NCBI RefSeq assembly: GCF_003946335.1
Contig: NZ_RHNX01000030.1
Span: forward strand, 1 to 37,706
Direction: 5' to 3'
From: Levilactobacillus fujinensis
GTDB lineage: Bacteria; Bacillota; Bacilli; Lactobacillales; Lactobacillaceae
DNA length: 37,706 nt
The notes beneath the pieces were generated by a model. That model searched no databases, was not told the DNA's origin, and was given only the letters and a program-made list of their open reading frames with translations. The position numbers and the translations under genes are program-made. Position 1 is the stretch's first letter. Every line of letters begins with the position of its first letter. Positions 8,651 through 18,641 of this stretch are shown one piece after another.

Positions 8651-11600
8651 TTGGTCGATGTCAATAAGTTCGAAAGCATGCAGATCGGGCTTGCCTCGCC
8701 TGATAAGATCCGTAGCTGGTCTTACGGGGAAGTCAAAAAGCCTGAAACCATCAACTACCGGACATTAAAGCCTGAAAAAGACGGGCTATTCGACGAGCGG
8801 ATTTTTGGTCCTACTAAGGACTGGGAATGTGCTTGTGGGAAATACAAGCGAATCCGTTACAAGGGTGTCGTTTGTGACCGTTGTGGGGTTGAAGTTACCC
8901 GTTCTAAGGTTCGTCGTGAACGGATGGGCCATATCGAATTGGCTGCTCCTGTAACCCACATCTGGTACTTCAAGGGTATCCCAAGTCGGATGGGCTTAGT
9001 CCTCGACATGAGTCCCCGGGCGTTGGAAGAAATTATTTACTTCGCGTCCTACGTGGTCTTAGATCCAGGTAACACGCCACTCGAAAAGAAGCAATTGCTT
9101 TCCGAACGTGATTACCGTGACAAACTGATCGAATACGGTAGCAGTGCCTTTAAGGCTGAAATGGGTGCCGAAGCTATCAAGAAGTTATTGATGGCTGTGG
9201 ATCTGGATAAAGAAGTTAAGGAATTAAAGGAAGAATTGAAGGAAGCTACTGGCCAAAAGCGGACGCGTGCCGTTCGTCGTTTGGACATCTTGGAAGCCTT
9301 CGTGACATCTGGTAACCGTCCGGAATGGATGGTAATGGATGCTATTCCGGTAATCCCACCTGATCTTCGTCCAATGGTACAACTCGAAGGTGGTCGTTTT
9401 GCGACGTCCGACCTGAATGACTTGTACCGGCGGGTTATCAACCGGAATAGCCGGTTGAAGCGGTTGCTGGACTTGAATGCCCCTGGCATTATCGTTCAAA
9501 ACGAAAAACGGATGCTTCAAGAAGCCGTTGACGCCTTGATCGATAACGGTCGTCGTGGCCGTCCAGTGGCTGGTCCTGGTAATCGTCCACTAAAGTCTCT
9601 TTCACATATGTTGAAAGGGAAGCAAGGACGGTTCCGTCAAAACTTGTTAGGGAAGCGGGTTGACTACTCTGGTCGTTCCGTTATTGACGTTGGTCCTTCC
9701 CTCAAGTTCAACCAAATGGGTCTGCCAGTTCCAATGGCTTTGGAATTATTCCGGCCATTTATCATGAAGGAACTGGTTGCTCGTGGGTTAGCCTCTAACA
9801 TTAAGAACGCCAAGCGCCAAATCGACCGTGAAGATGACGATGTCTTTAACGTTTTGGAAGACGTCATCAAGGAACACCCCGTTCTGTTGAACCGGGCACC
9901 TACGCTTCACCGTTTGGGGATTCAAGCGTTCGAACCTGTCTTAGTTAGTGGTAAGGCAATGCGGTTGCACCCATTGGCTTGTGAAGCTTACAATGCCGAT
10001 TTCGATGGGGACCAAATGGCCATTCACGTTCCTTTATCTGACGAAGCACAAGCTGAAGCACGTCTGCTGATGTTGGCTGCTCACCACATTTTGGCACCTG
10101 CCAGTGGTAAGCCAGTCGTTGCACCTTCACAAGATATGGTTATCGGGAACTACTACCTGACGATGGAAGAAGACAATCGTGAAGGGGAAGGTATGATCTT
10201 TACCGACCTTAACGAAGCTGTTCTGGCTTACCGGAATGGTTTAGTTCACTGGCATAGTCGGGTCGGTGTTCAAGTTTCTTCAATGCCTGATAAGCCGTTT
10301 ACGGATGATCAACGCACGAAGATTATGGTGACGACCGTTGGGAAGTTGATCTTCAACAACATCCTGCCAAAGTCGTTCCCATACTTGAATGAACCAACCA
10401 GCACGAACCTGAACGGCTACGTCCCTGACAAGTACTTCTTGGCACCGGGCGAAGACATTCACGATTACCTGCAAAATGCTGAAATTATCGGACCGTTTAA
10501 GAAGGGCTTTTTGTCCGATATTATTGCGGCCGTTTATCAACAATACAAGGTAACGGCAACATCGAAGTTGCTTGACCGAATCAAAGACTTAGGTTACGAC
10601 GAATCAACTAAGTCAGGCTTGACGGTTGGGATGGTCGATGTTACTGACTTGAAAGAAAAGCCAGAAATTATCGACGCAGCCCACAAGCAGGTTGCGACGG
10701 TCACTAAGCAGTTCCGTCGTGGACTGATTACCGATCATGAACGTTACGAACGGGTTATTGGAATCTGGAACGATGCCAAGGACGACATTCAAAACGCTTT
10801 GATCCACAGTTTCGACCAACAGAACCCTATCTTTATGATGAGTGATTCTGGTGCGCGGGGGAACATTTCTAACTTTACGCAACTTGCCGGGATGCGTGGT
10901 CTGATGGCCGCTCCTAACGGTGAAATCATGGAGTTGCCGATCACGTCTAACTTCCGTGAAGGCCTGACGGTTATGGAAATGTTTATTTCGACCCATGGTG
11001 CTCGTAAAGGGATGACCGATACAGCCCTCAAGACTGCCAACTCAGGTTACCTGACACGGCGGCTGGTCGATGTTGCGCAAGACGTTATCATTCGGGAAAA
11101 GGATTGTGGGACTGACCGTGGTTTGAAGATTCGTGCCATTACTGATGGCAATGAAATGATCGAACCATTGTACGACCGGATCTTAGGGCGTTACACCCAA
11201 AAGACCGTCTACGATCCAAAGACTGGGGACGTGATTGTTCCTAAGAACCAAATGATCGTCGAAGACACAGCACAAAAGATCGTTGATGCTGGTGTTGAAG
11301 AAGTTACCATTCGTTCCGCCTTTACTTGCAACACTGAACATGGTGTTTGTGAACATTGTTATGGCCGGAACATGGCTACTGGTGACGAAGTTGAAGTTGG
11401 TGAAGCTGTCGGAACTGTTGCCGCGCAATCAATCGGTGAACCAGGGACTCAGCTGACCATGCGGAACTTCCATACCGGTGGTGTTGCCGGGAACGAAGAT
11501 ATCACCCAAGGGCTTCCTCGTGTTCAAGAATTATTTGAATCTCGGAACCCTAAAGGTAAAGCTGAAATTACCGAAGTTACTGGGACGGTTGAATCAATCG

Positions 11601-12298
11601 AAGAAAACCCAGCAGAACGGACGAAGGAAATTACCATTAAGGGTGAAGCTGATACGCGGAGTTACACGTTACCTATCACTGCTCGTATGCGGGTCACTGA
11701 AGGCGACTTTATCCACCGTGGTTCTGCATTGAACTATGGGTCTGTTGATCCTAAGGAAATGCTGCGGGTTCGCGATGTCTTATCAACTGAAACTTACATC
11801 TTAGGTGAAGTACAACGTGTTTACCGGATGCAAGGTGTTGCTATCAGTGATAAGCACGTGGAAATCATGGTTCGGCAAATGTTACGGAAGGTTCGGATCA
11901 TGGATCCGGGCGATACCGATGTTCTGCCTGGTACCTTGATGGATATCCAAGACTTCCGTCGTGCTAACTACCAGACGTTGATCGATGGTGGCATTGCTGC
12001 TACTGCACGTCCAGTTATCTTGGGGATCACCAAGGCTGCTTTGGAAACCAACAGTTTCTTATCAACCGCTTCTTTCCAGGAAACAACGCGTGTCTTGACC
12101 GATGCCGCTATTCGGGGCAAGAACGATCCACTGGTTGGTTTGAAGGAAAACGTTATTATTGGGAAGATTATTCCTGCCGGGACTGGGATGCCAGATTACC
12201 GTCAGATCAAGCCCAAAGAGGTCGGTGGTTCATCGACCGAAGGCGTCTACTCCATCAGCGATTTGGAAAAACAAATGCAAGAAGACTCTCAAGCTTAG
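8651..12298 (+). CDS. rpoC: DNA-directed RNA polymerase subunit beta'
   Basis: Beta' subunit carrying the catalytic magnesium. The 1215 residues start at TTG (8651) after AAGGGAGG (8635-8642). The N-terminal zinc ribbon has Cys60, Cys62, Cys75 and Cys78. The catalytic motif NADFDGD is at 448-454 with Asp450, Asp452 and Asp454. A second zinc site is formed by a Cys in the KDCGTDRG segment and the three Cys of the [15 protein letters not shown] segment. The bridge helix and trigger-loop region ([17 protein letters not shown]) is intact. The gene is co-transcribed with rpoB, and a strong bidirectional terminator follows 57 bases after the stop. Length and sequence are typical of lactobacilli. 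Confidence 0.98.
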   Translation: MVDVNKFESMQIGLASPDKIRSWSYGEVKKPETINYRTLKPEKDGLFDERIFGPTKDWECACGKYKRIRYKGVVCDRCGVEVTRSKVRRERMGHIELAAPVTHIWYFKGIPSRMGLVLDMSPRALEEIIYFASYVVLDPGNTPLEKKQLLSERDYRDKLIEYGSSAFKAEMGAEAIKKLLMAVDLDKEVKELKEELKEATGQKRTRAVRRLDILEAFVTSGNRPEWMVMDAIPVIPPDLRPMVQLEGGRFATSDLNDLYRRVINRNSRLKRLLDLNAPGIIVQNEKRMLQEAVDALIDNGRRGRPVAGPGNRPLKSLSHMLKGKQGRFRQNLLGKRVDYSGRSVIDVGPSLKFNQMGLPVPMALELFRPFIMKELVARGLASNIKNAKRQIDREDDDVFNVLEDVIKEHPVLLNRAPTLHRLGIQAFEPVLVSGKAMRLHPLACEAYNADFDGDQMAIHVPLSDEAQAEARLLMLAAHHILAPASGKPVVAPSQDMVIGNYYLTMEEDNREGEGMIFTDLNEAVLAYRNGLVHWHSRVGVQVSSMPDKPFTDDQRTKIMVTTVGKLIFNNILPKSFPYLNEPTSTNLNGYVPDKYFLAPGEDIHDYLQNAEIIGPFKKGFLSDIIAAVYQQYKVTATSKLLDRIKDLGYDESTKSGLTVGMVDVTDLKEKPEIIDAAHKQVATVTKQFRRGLITDHERYERVIGIWNDAKDDIQNALIHSFDQQNPIFMMSDSGARGNISNFTQLAGMRGLMAAPNGEIMELPITSNFREGLTVMEMFISTHGARKGMTDTALKTANSGYLTRRLVDVAQDVIIREKDCGTDRGLKIRAITDGNEMIEPLYDRILGRYTQKTVYDPKTGDVIVPKNQMIVEDTAQKIVDAGVEEVTIRSAFTCNTEHGVCEHCYGRNMATGDEVEVGEAVGTVAAQSIGEPGTQLTMRNFHTGGVAGNEDITQGLPRVQELFESRNPKGKAEITEVTGTVESIEENPAERTKEITIKGEADTRSYTLPITARMRVTEGDFIHRGSALNYGSVDPKEMLRVRDVLSTETYILGEVQRVYRMQGVAISDKHVEIMVRQMLRKVRIMDPGDTDVLPGTLMDIQDFRRANYQTLIDGGIAATARPVILGITKAALETNSFLSTASFQETTRVLTDAAIRGKNDPLVGLKENVIIGKIIPAGTGMPDYRQIKPKEVGGSSTEGVYSISDLEKQMQEDSQA

Positions 12299-12355
12299 TG
12301 ACAGCTAAGTGAGTGCGAAGTGAGCCGATTGGACTCTGAGCATTAGAGAGAAAAA

Positions 12356-12395
12356 GGACTCCTGTTCTGGCTATGCCGGACAGGAGTCCTTTTTT
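12356..12395. terminator. Bidirectional terminator between rpoC and comC
   Basis: GGACTCCTGT (12356-12365) pairs perfectly with ACAGGAGTCC, followed by six T. AAAAA immediately precedes the stem (12351-12355), giving a T-run on the opposite strand. It can therefore end both rpoC (plus) and the convergent comC (minus). From here to the comC stop at 12561 I see nothing else. Confidence 0.92.
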
Positions 12396-12560
12396 GGCTC
12401 TCAGGACAGGCGTCTGGCCCGTGGCCTATGGGTCAGAAATTGCCAAATTGGGCGTGACACCACTTGGCATTGATGAGGTGGCGGTCGGAGAATGCATTAG
12501 TGGTCTGTCGTTGACTAATTCTAGTTGTCGTAGCTTCTTTAAAGCTATTATTGGTAGGAT

Positions 12561-13211
12561 TCATTGGAATAACCACCACGCTAGAGCACTAGTCAATAGG
12601 AAGGGAAGAAAGGGAAAAGAAGACCGTATTTTGATGCCAGAATAGATTAAGGCCATGAGACTAGCCGTCAGCAGCCATTGCGCGGTTGCAGTTACGCCCC
12701 AAAGTAGGTGGTAGCTCAGGATTATTTCCAAATCCCCATCGCCAATCGGTGGATTGGGGAAATGCGACCATAATAGATGAATGCCAACTAACAAGGCAAT
12801 CGTGATGAGGACGACCGTTAGCGATTGCATCGGGAGTGTTATCGGCACAGCCACCCAGCTCACCCAGCCCGGAAAGGTTTGCGTCCGGGCATCACACAGC
12901 GCGGCATAGCCCCACAGTCCCAGCCAAAGCACGGGGATCACCGTTAACGGCGTGAGTGTCGTCAGCACTAGGCCGGCGATAAACTCTATCAGTAAACTCG
13001 TTGCTGGAATTGCCGCTTGACAGTAGTGACACCGGCCACGGAGCAGAAGATAGCTTAAAATGGGCACGAGTTGCCAGTAGACTAGGGGTGTCTGGCAGGT
13101 GTCACAGTGAGAAGCTGGATAGAAGACCGACGTGTGGGTCGCGTACCGATCGGCCAGGGCAACCAGTCCGGAACCCATGCAGGCGCCATAAATGAACAGG
13201 ATAATCAGCAT
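12561..13211 (-). CDS. comC: Prepilin peptidase (A24 family), late competence protein ComC
   Basis: Membrane-embedded aspartic peptidase that cleaves and N-methylates type IV pilin-like pre-pseudopilins, in Gram-positives those of the competence pseudopilus (ComGC and relatives). The 216 residues contain the N-terminal cytoplasmic zinc-type cysteines in pairs (Cys36, Cys39, Cys61, Cys64) and the two catalytic aspartates: Asp107 in LCDARTQTFPGW and Asp160 in the GDGD motif (157-160). About seven hydrophobic segments are present. The ATG is preceded on the minus strand by GAGGTG (complement of about 13220-13225). It is the only minus-strand gene here, lying between rpoC and rpsL. Its presence suggests a potential for natural transformation, but the comG and comE genes lie outside the window. 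I see no clear promoter box. Confidence 0.93.
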   Translation of the reverse strand: MLIILFIYGACMGSGLVALADRYATHTSVFYPASHCDTCQTPLVYWQLVPILSYLLLRGRCHYCQAAIPATSLLIEFIAGLVLTTLTPLTVIPVLWLGLWGYAALCDARTQTFPGWVSWVAVPITLPMQSLTVVLITIALLVGIHLLWSHFPNPPIGDGDLEIILSYHLLWGVTATAQWLLTASLMALIYSGIKIRSSFPFLPFLLTSALAWWLFQ

Positions 13212-13283
13212 GAAATTTTCACCTCTATAGGTTAACTGCGTAAAAAATGCTGAAATGTTTGTGGAAAATTCCAGTTAGGCCGG

Positions 13284-13312
13284 TTGACATGCAAATGATG
13301 GCATGGTATTCT
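13284..13312 (+). promoter_or_regulatory. Promoter of rpsL-rpsG-fusA
   Basis: TTGACA (13284-13289) and TATTCT (13307-13312) are 17 bases apart, with TGG directly before the -10 box (extended -10). It lies about 180 bases before rpsL, leaving a long leader. Confidence 0.85.
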
Positions 13313-13368
13313 ATTCAAGGTGCTTTTCGCAGACAGGTCTCGGGTATTCACTACCGGACATGCTGACT

Positions 13369-13418
13369 GACGGCGGGGAGGACACTTCAATTAAATCTCC
13401 ATATGGGTCGTCTTTTTT
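13369..13418 (+). promoter_or_regulatory. Terminator-like hairpin in the rpsL leader
   Basis: GACG (13369-13372) can pair with CGTC (13409-13412) around an inner GGAG/CTCC (13377-13380 with 13397-13400), followed by six T (13413-13418). It lies inside the rpsL leader, upstream of the ribosome binding site, so it would act as an attenuator. The stem is short and interrupted, so support is modest. Confidence 0.35.
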
Positions 13419-13493
13419 CTTTACTGGAAAATGAACCACCTGGATGTGTGGACTTAAAACTCTAGAAAGATTACAGAAAGGAGGACTATTTAG

Positions 13494-13907
13494 ATGCCTA
13501 CTATCAACCAATTGGTGCGTAAAGGTCGTAAATCTAAAAGTTCTAAATCAGATGCCCCAGCTTTAAACTACGGGTATAACAGTTTCAAAAAAGCTCAAGT
13601 TAAGAATCCAGCTCCACAAAAGCGTGGGGTTGCTACTCGTGTCGGTACCATGACACCAAAGAAGCCTAACTCTGCTTTACGTAAATATGCACGTGTACGG
13701 TTGTCAAACTTAATTGAAGTGACTGCTTACATTCCTGGTATTGGTCACAACCTACAAGAACATAGTGTTGTGCTTATCCGGGGCGGCCGGGTTAAGGATT
13801 TACCTGGGGTTCGTTACCACATTATCCGTGGTGCCCTCGATACTGCCGGTGTTACCGACCGTCGTCAAAGCCGTTCCAAGTATGGGACTAAGAAGCCTAA
13901 GGAATAA
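13494..13907 (+). CDS. rpsL: 30S ribosomal protein S12
   Basis: S12 lies at the decoding centre of the small subunit. The 137 residues match the family, including the core [17 protein letters not shown] and the [16 protein letters not shown] loop that carries a modified Asp in many bacteria (Asp102 here). Lys56 and Lys57, at the usual streptomycin-resistance site, are wild type. The ATG follows AAAGGAGG, eight to nine bases upstream. It is the first gene of the str operon. Just before it in B. subtilis lies an L7Ae-like gene; here comC and the promoter region take that place. Confidence 0.98.
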   Translation: MPTINQLVRKGRKSKSSKSDAPALNYGYNSFKKAQVKNPAPQKRGVATRVGTMTPKKPNSALRKYARVRLSNLIEVTAYIPGIGHNLQEHSVVLIRGGRVKDLPGVRYHIIRGALDTAGVTDRRQSRSKYGTKKPKE

Positions 13908-13928
13908 TAGACTGAGGCTTTCAAATAG

Positions 13929-13958
13929 GGTCGGGTGCACGGTTGCCGTCAACCGACC
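13929..13958 (+). other. Nested hairpin between rpsL and rpsG
   Basis: GGTCGG (13929-13934) pairs with CCGACC (13953-13958) around an inner ACGG/CCGT stem (13939-13942 with 13946-13949). No T-run follows, so it is not a terminator. It ends 15 bases before the rpsG ribosome binding site and could be a protein-binding or mRNA-processing site. Confidence 0.5.
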
Positions 13959-13988
13959 TGTAACAGCATTTCAAGGAGGATATTAACA

Positions 13989-14459
13989 ATGCCTAGAAAA
14001 GGAAACGTACAAAAGCGTGAAGTCCTTCCTGATCCAATTTACAATTCAAAGTTGGTCACTCGCCTGATCAACCATACGATGATGGATGGGAAACGTGGAA
14101 CTTCAACTAAGATCATTTATGGTGCTTTCGACATCATTAAGAACGAAACTGGTAACGATCCAGTGGAAGTCTTCGAAGAAGCAATGAAGAATGTTATGCC
14201 AGTCTTGGAAGTTAAGGCTCGGCGTGTTGGTGGGTCAAACTACCAAGTTCCTATCGAAGTTCGGCCAGATCGTCGGACGACTTTAGGTCTTCGTTGGATG
14301 GTTCAGTACTCTCGTTTACGTGGCGAACACACGATGGTTGAACGACTTGCTCGTGAAATCATGGACGCCGCTAACAACACCGGTGCTGCAGTTAAGAAGC
14401 GTGAAGATACGCACCGGATGGCAGATGCCAACCGTGCCTTCGCTCACTACCGCTGGTAA
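13989..14459 (+). CDS. rpsG: 30S ribosomal protein S7
   Basis: S7 is the primary binder that organises the head of the small subunit. The 156 residues equal the family length and begin with [15 protein letters not shown]; the C-terminal segment is [19 protein letters not shown]. The start is the ATG at 13989, placed eight bases after AAGGAGGA; an in-frame ATG at 13935 would add 18 unrelated residues. It is second in the str operon, and the 188-base gap to fusA is unusually long and structured. Confidence 0.98.
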   Translation: MPRKGNVQKREVLPDPIYNSKLVTRLINHTMMDGKRGTSTKIIYGAFDIIKNETGNDPVEVFEEAMKNVMPVLEVKARRVGGSNYQVPIEVRPDRRTTLGLRWMVQYSRLRGEHTMVERLAREIMDAANNTGAAVKKREDTHRMADANRAFAHYRW

Positions 14460-14499
14460 GAGCAGCTATCGCACTGCTTTACTAGTAGTGTGATAAAAT

Positions 14500-14604
14500 G
14501 TTAGAGCAGCGTGGCCTTATGACCGCTTGCCTCTAACTTAAGGGAGTAATCCTTTAATCCAGAGGTGGCTACTAAAATCAATGCGATGTTAGTAGTCACT
14601 TTTT
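14500..14604 (+). promoter_or_regulatory. Structured spacer with terminator-like hairpin before fusA
   Basis: The first element is a stem GTTAGAG/CTCTAAC (14500-14506 with 14531-14537) with inner AGCG/CGCT (14508-14511 with 14524-14527). The second is GTGGCTACTAA (14565-14575) with TTAGTAGTCAC (14589-14599), eleven pairs with one G-U, followed by five T (14600-14604). CCTCT (14530-14534) can pair instead with AGAGG (14561-14565), competing with the first stem. This is an attenuator-like layout immediately before the fusA ribosome binding site (14627-14635). Confidence 0.6.
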
Positions 14605-14647
14605 GGCACAATCTACGATCAATTTTGAGAGGAGTTACACATTAATC

Positions 14648-16747
14648 ATGGCTAATACTCGTGAATTTCCGCTTGATAAAACTCGTAACATCGGTATCAT
14701 GGCCCATATTGATGCCGGGAAGACGACGACTACTGAGCGTATCCTGTATTACACTGGTAAAATCCACAAGATTGGTGAAACCCATGATGGGGCTTCACAA
14801 ATGGACTGGATGGAACAAGAACAAGAACGGGGTATTACGATCACTTCAGCCGCTACTACGGCCGAATGGAAGCAACACCGAATCAACATCATCGATACAC
14901 CAGGACACGTGGACTTCACCGTTGAAGTTGAACGTTCCTTGCGGGTCCTTGATGGTGCCGTTGCCGTCTTAGATGGCCAGGCCGGTGTTGAACCTCAAAC
15001 CGAAACTGTTTGGCGTCAAGCCTCAGACTTCGATGTTCCCCGTATTGTGTTCGTGAACAAGATGGATAAGCTGGGTGCCGACTTCGACTTCTCAGTTAAC
15101 TCCATTCACGAACGTTTACAAGCCAACGCGGTTGCTTTACAAATGGCAATCGGTGCCGAAGATGATTTCGCCGGTGTTGTTGACTTAATCGAAATGAAGG
15201 CCTACGTTTACGACAAGGATGAATTGGGTTCCTCATGGGACACTGTTGAAATCCCTGCAGACATGGCTGAAGAAGCTAAGAAGCGCCATGAAGGCATCAT
15301 CGAAAGCGTCGCTGACGTTGATGATGAAATCATGGAAAAGTACCTTGAAGGTGAAGAAATCACCAAGGCAGAACTTAAGGCCGCTATTCGGCGTGCAACG
15401 TTGAAGCTGGAAATGTTCCCAGTCTTCGCCGGTTCTGCTTTCAAGGATAAGGGTGTTCAAATGTTGATGGACGCCGTTGTGGACTACTTACCATCTCCAT
15501 TGGATGTTAAGCCTTACAACGCCACTGTTCCTGATACTGATGAAGCTGTTCAGTTACGTGCCGATGACGACGCGCCATTTGCTGCCTTAGCATTTAAGGT
15601 TGCTACTGACCCATTCGTTGGTCGTTTAACTTACATCCGGGTTTACTCCGGTACTCTGGAAGCTGGCTCTTACGTGCTTAACTCCACGAAGGACAAGCGT
15701 GAACGTGTTGGTCGTTTGCTGCAAATGCATTCAAATCACCGTCAAGAAATTCCAGAAGTCTTCTCCGGTGATATCGCTGGGGCCATTGGTTTAAAGAACA
15801 CCACTACTGGTGACTCTTTGACCGACCCAGATCATCCATTACATTTGGAATCTATGAACTTCCCAGATCCAGTTATCCAGGTTGCCGTAGAACCAAAGAC
15901 GAAGGCTGACCAAGATAAGATGAACACTGCCCTGCAAAAACTTTCTGAAGAAGACCCTACTTTCAAGGCTGAAACTAACCCTGAAACTGGTGAAACTCTG
16001 ATTGCCGGAATGGGTGAACTTCACTTGGATATCATCATCGATCGGATGAAGCGTGAATTCAAGGTTGAAGCTAACATTGGTGCCCCTCAAGTTGCCTACC
16101 GTGAAGCATTCACGAAGTCAACTAAGGTCCAAGGTAAGTTCGTTCGTCAATCTGGTGGTAAAGGTCAATATGGTGATGTTTGGATCGAATTCACCCCTAA
16201 CGAACGTGGTAAGGGTTACGAATTCGAAGACGGCATCGTCGGTGGGGTTGTTCCTCGTGAATTTATCCCTTCAGTTGACCAAGGTCTGCAAGAAGCAATG
16301 GCAAACGGTGTCTTAGCCGGTTACCCATTGGTTGATGTTAAGGCCAAGTTATACGATGGTAGTTACCATGAAGTCGATTCTAGTGAAGCAGCCTTCAAGG
16401 TTGCCGCTTCGATGGCTTTACGGAACGCTGTTAAGAGTGCTGGCCCTGTAATTCTCGAACCAATCATGAAGGTTGATATCTTGGTTCCTGAAGAATACAT
16501 GGGTGATATCATGGGCCAAGTTACCGCACGTCGTGGTAAGGTTGATGGCATGGAAGCACGTGGTAACGCACAAATGATTCACTCCTTCGTTCCGTTATCC
16601 GAAATGTTCGGTTACGCAACGACGTTACGTTCCGCATCTCAAGGTCGTGGTACCTTTACCATGACGTTTGATCACTACGAACCAACGCCAAAGAGTGTTC
16701 AAGCTGACATTATCAAGAAGAACGGCGGCACTCCAGTCGAAGACTAG
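14648..16747 (+). CDS. fusA: Elongation factor G
   Basis: Translational GTPase that drives translocation and, with RRF, ribosome recycling. The 699 residues have all GTPase motifs: G1 AHIDAGKT (19-26), the RGITI switch (61-65), DTPGH (83-87) and NKMD (137-140). Domains II-V are complete to the C-terminal end. The ATG at 14648 follows GAGAGGAGT (14627-14635); an upstream in-frame start would add residues absent from homologues. In B. subtilis tufA follows; here a terminator follows, so tuf must lie elsewhere. The structured spacer upstream suggests separate control of EF-G level. Confidence 0.98.
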   Translation: MANTREFPLDKTRNIGIMAHIDAGKTTTTERILYYTGKIHKIGETHDGASQMDWMEQEQERGITITSAATTAEWKQHRINIIDTPGHVDFTVEVERSLRVLDGAVAVLDGQAGVEPQTETVWRQASDFDVPRIVFVNKMDKLGADFDFSVNSIHERLQANAVALQMAIGAEDDFAGVVDLIEMKAYVYDKDELGSSWDTVEIPADMAEEAKKRHEGIIESVADVDDEIMEKYLEGEEITKAELKAAIRRATLKLEMFPVFAGSAFKDKGVQMLMDAVVDYLPSPLDVKPYNATVPDTDEAVQLRADDDAPFAALAFKVATDPFVGRLTYIRVYSGTLEAGSYVLNSTKDKRERVGRLLQMHSNHRQEIPEVFSGDIAGAIGLKNTTTGDSLTDPDHPLHLESMNFPDPVIQVAVEPKTKADQDKMNTALQKLSEEDPTFKAETNPETGETLIAGMGELHLDIIIDRMKREFKVEANIGAPQVAYREAFTKSTKVQGKFVRQSGGKGQYGDVWIEFTPNERGKGYEFEDGIVGGVVPREFIPSVDQGLQEAMANGVLAGYPLVDVKAKLYDGSYHEVDSSEAAFKVAASMALRNAVKSAGPVILEPIMKVDILVPEEYMGDIMGQVTARRGKVDGMEARGNAQMIHSFVPLSEMFGYATTLRSASQGRGTFTMTFDHYEPTPKSVQADIIKKNGGTPVED

Positions 16748-16769
16748 TCTGTCAGTTGTTTAAAGAATG

Positions 16770-16803
16770 AAACGTCCTACCTTTCGGGGTGGGACGTTTT
16801 TTT
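16770..16803 (+). terminator. Terminator of the str operon
   Basis: AAACGTCC pairs with GGGACGTTT around a short interrupted inner stem and the TTTCG loop region, with a run of T extending to 16803. It ends rpsL-rpsG-fusA. From 16804 to the next promoter at 16951 I see nothing definite. Confidence 0.88.
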
Positions 16804-16950
16804 GTTTTAAAATTGCTATTGGTGAGGAACGTGGCAATTCTCAGCGGGAGTAACTAACTCTATAAGATAGAAGAAAGTCGTCCAAAAAGTGGCGTCTCGG
16901 ACTTGGACAGCCCTTGTAGCCGTAGCATTTGCAACCGAAATGATTTGGAG

Positions 16951-16980
16951 TTAACAGAGCGTGGTGCTTTGCGTTATAAT
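16951..16980 (+). promoter_or_regulatory. Promoter of the MATE transporter gene
   Basis: TTAACA (16951-16956) and a perfect TATAAT (16975-16980) are 18 bases apart, about 40 bases before the start codon. Confidence 0.7.
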
Positions 16981-17018
16981 AAACTTTGTGCGTTCGCATT
17001 GGAATTGGAGAGTGAGTT

Positions 17019-18347
17019 ATGGAAGAGCTGTTTGAACGGTCCTCGATTCCGCGGGCCTACTTTAAGCTGGCCTTACCCGTCGTTCTGAGTATGGTTGCCA
17101 GCATGATTTACAATTTAGCCGATACGTTTTTCGTTTCTCAAACGCAAAACACGAATCTAGTAGCGGGAGTAGCACTGTGTACGCCATTATTCTCCCTGCT
17201 GATTGCCATCGGTGATATCTTTGGTCTGGGTGGCAGTTCGCTGATTTCACGGTTGCTCGGAGAGAAAGCGTATCAGACGGGGAGTCAGGTCAGTAGTTTC
17301 TGTCTGTATGGGTCGGTTGTTTTTGGCTTGATGACGACAGTGCTCTTACTGGTCTTTGATCGACCGATTTTACATATGCTGGGAGCAACCTCGGCGACTT
17401 ATCCTTACGCTTCACAGTTTTATCGGATTATGGCGGCCGGGGCTATGCCGATCATTGTCTCGATTGTTCCGGGGAACCTCATTCGAACGGAAGGCTTTGC
17501 CACCCAGTCGATGATTGGGACCATGGTGGGAACAGTGATCACGATTATTTTAGATCCCGTCCTGATTTTTCCGTTAGGTTTAGGTGCAGCTGGTGCGGCT
17601 TTAGCAACGGTAATTGGTTATACGATTTCAGCGGGGGCACTGGTTTATTTAACTAAACGCTATTGTCAGGTGATTTCCGTTGATCCCAAAATCAGTCGGA
17701 TCAGTTGGTCATTAGTGGGTTCAGTTCTGTTTATTGGGATACCCGGGTCGATTACTAACCTGATGCAGGCGTTTGGGACGACCGTTTTGAATCGGTACTT
17801 AGTGGATTATGGACCGACTCGAGTGGCAGCGATGGGAATCGTTTTGAAGGTCTACATGATTATTATGTTGGTCATGGTTGGGTTTGCGTTTGGTGCCCAG
17901 CCATTGATTGGGTATACCTTTGGGGCGAAAAACATGACACGCTTCAGAAAAATCCTGCATTTTGATTTACTGGTCGAAGTGGTTTATGCGCTAGTATTTG
18001 CCGTTATTCTAATGATTTTAGCACCGCAGATTATTGCCCTGTTCCTACACAACACGGCGGTCATTACGGCAGGGACGTACATGCTACGAGTCTTCTTGTT
18101 GACGACACCATTTGTTGGAGCTGTGCTGGTCTACACGACGGTCTTCCAGAGTACGGGTAAAGCAAGCGGCGCACTGATCATGTCGCTCTCACGCCAGGGG
18201 ATTGTTTTCTACGTGATGATTGTGGCTGGGGCCGCCCTGTTCGGTTACCATGGAATTATCTGGGCCCAACCGGCGGCCGACGTGATGACGTGTCTGATTG
18301 GGTGGTTACTATCTAAAGTTCTATTTAATAGGAAAAGACGCGTTTGA
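17019..18347 (+). CDS. MATE family efflux transporter
   Basis: Multidrug and toxin extrusion family proteins export cationic drugs or metabolites using a sodium or proton gradient. The 442 residues form about twelve hydrophobic helices in two homologous halves. Family features include the N-terminal LALPVVLSMVASMIYNLADTFFV segment (conserved P and NxxD, residues about 18-36) and the matching region GIPGSITNLMQAFGTTVLNRYL in the second half. The substrate cannot be inferred. The ATG follows GGAG (17007-17010). It stands alone between the str operon terminator and the S10 promoter, with its own promoter, and looks like a lineage-specific insertion in a conserved cluster. No strong terminator follows it. 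Confidence 0.92.
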   Translation: MEELFERSSIPRAYFKLALPVVLSMVASMIYNLADTFFVSQTQNTNLVAGVALCTPLFSLLIAIGDIFGLGGSSLISRLLGEKAYQTGSQVSSFCLYGSVVFGLMTTVLLLVFDRPILHMLGATSATYPYASQFYRIMAAGAMPIIVSIVPGNLIRTEGFATQSMIGTMVGTVITIILDPVLIFPLGLGAAGAALATVIGYTISAGALVYLTKRYCQVISVDPKISRISWSLVGSVLFIGIPGSITNLMQAFGTTVLNRYLVDYGPTRVAAMGIVLKVYMIIMLVMVGFAFGAQPLIGYTFGAKNMTRFRKILHFDLLVEVVYALVFAVILMILAPQIIALFLHNTAVITAGTYMLRVFLLTTPFVGAVLVYTTVFQSTGKASGALIMSLSRQGIVFYVMIVAGAALFGYHGIIWAQPAADVMTCLIGWLLSKVLFNRKRRV

Positions 18348-18444
18348 CACCAGATTTTGAAATGTGACGTCAATTTTTTAAGTTGATTTCGGTCAATTTG
18401 GATAGTGACTTAACAAAAAAAATCAAGGAATTCTGTCAAAACCC

Positions 18445-18473
18445 TTGTCAGCCGCCGTTTTATTTAGTATGAT
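18445..18473 (+). promoter_or_regulatory. Promoter of the S10-spc-alpha super-operon
   Basis: TTGTCA (18445-18450) and TATGAT (18468-18473) are 17 bases apart. Transcription would start near 18480 and give a leader of about 160 bases before rpsJ. It is the only strong promoter I see before adk. Confidence 0.82.
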
Positions 18474-18492
18474 AGTCAAGTGCTGAATTTCA

Positions 18493-18626
18493 GGGGGTAA
18501 TTTGTGCCCCCGGGGTAAGGCCAAAAAGTTTAAGCGATGATGTGGGAGATTGCGACACACCCGGCCGCTTTGCCATGAGGGTGTGACGGGAATTTCCACG
18601 GAGTTAGTCTTATTTTTAAAATAGAC
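18493..18626 (+). promoter_or_regulatory. Structured leader of rpsJ
   Basis: Three stems can be read: GGGGG/CCCCC (18493-18511), CACACCC/GGGTGTG (18556-18562 with 18579-18585), and an AT-rich hairpin GTCT-ATTTT with AAAATAGAC (18607-18626) directly before the ribosome binding site. TGTG (18541-18544) can pair with CACA (18556-18559), which would exclude the second stem. Ribosomal protein leaders commonly bind a ribosomal protein for feedback control; the ligand here is unknown. Confidence 0.5.
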
Positions 18627-18641
18627 GAAGGAGGGAACACA

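Noticed and set aside
12373-12645. 90-residue plus-strand reading frame after rpoC
   Set aside because: It begins inside the bidirectional terminator, has no ribosome binding site and overlaps the end of comC on the other strand.
18378-18414. TTAAGT/ACTTAA inverted repeat after the MATE gene as its terminator
   Set aside because: Only six AT-rich pairs with a loop of more than 20 bases, and the following run is A rather than T on the coding strand.
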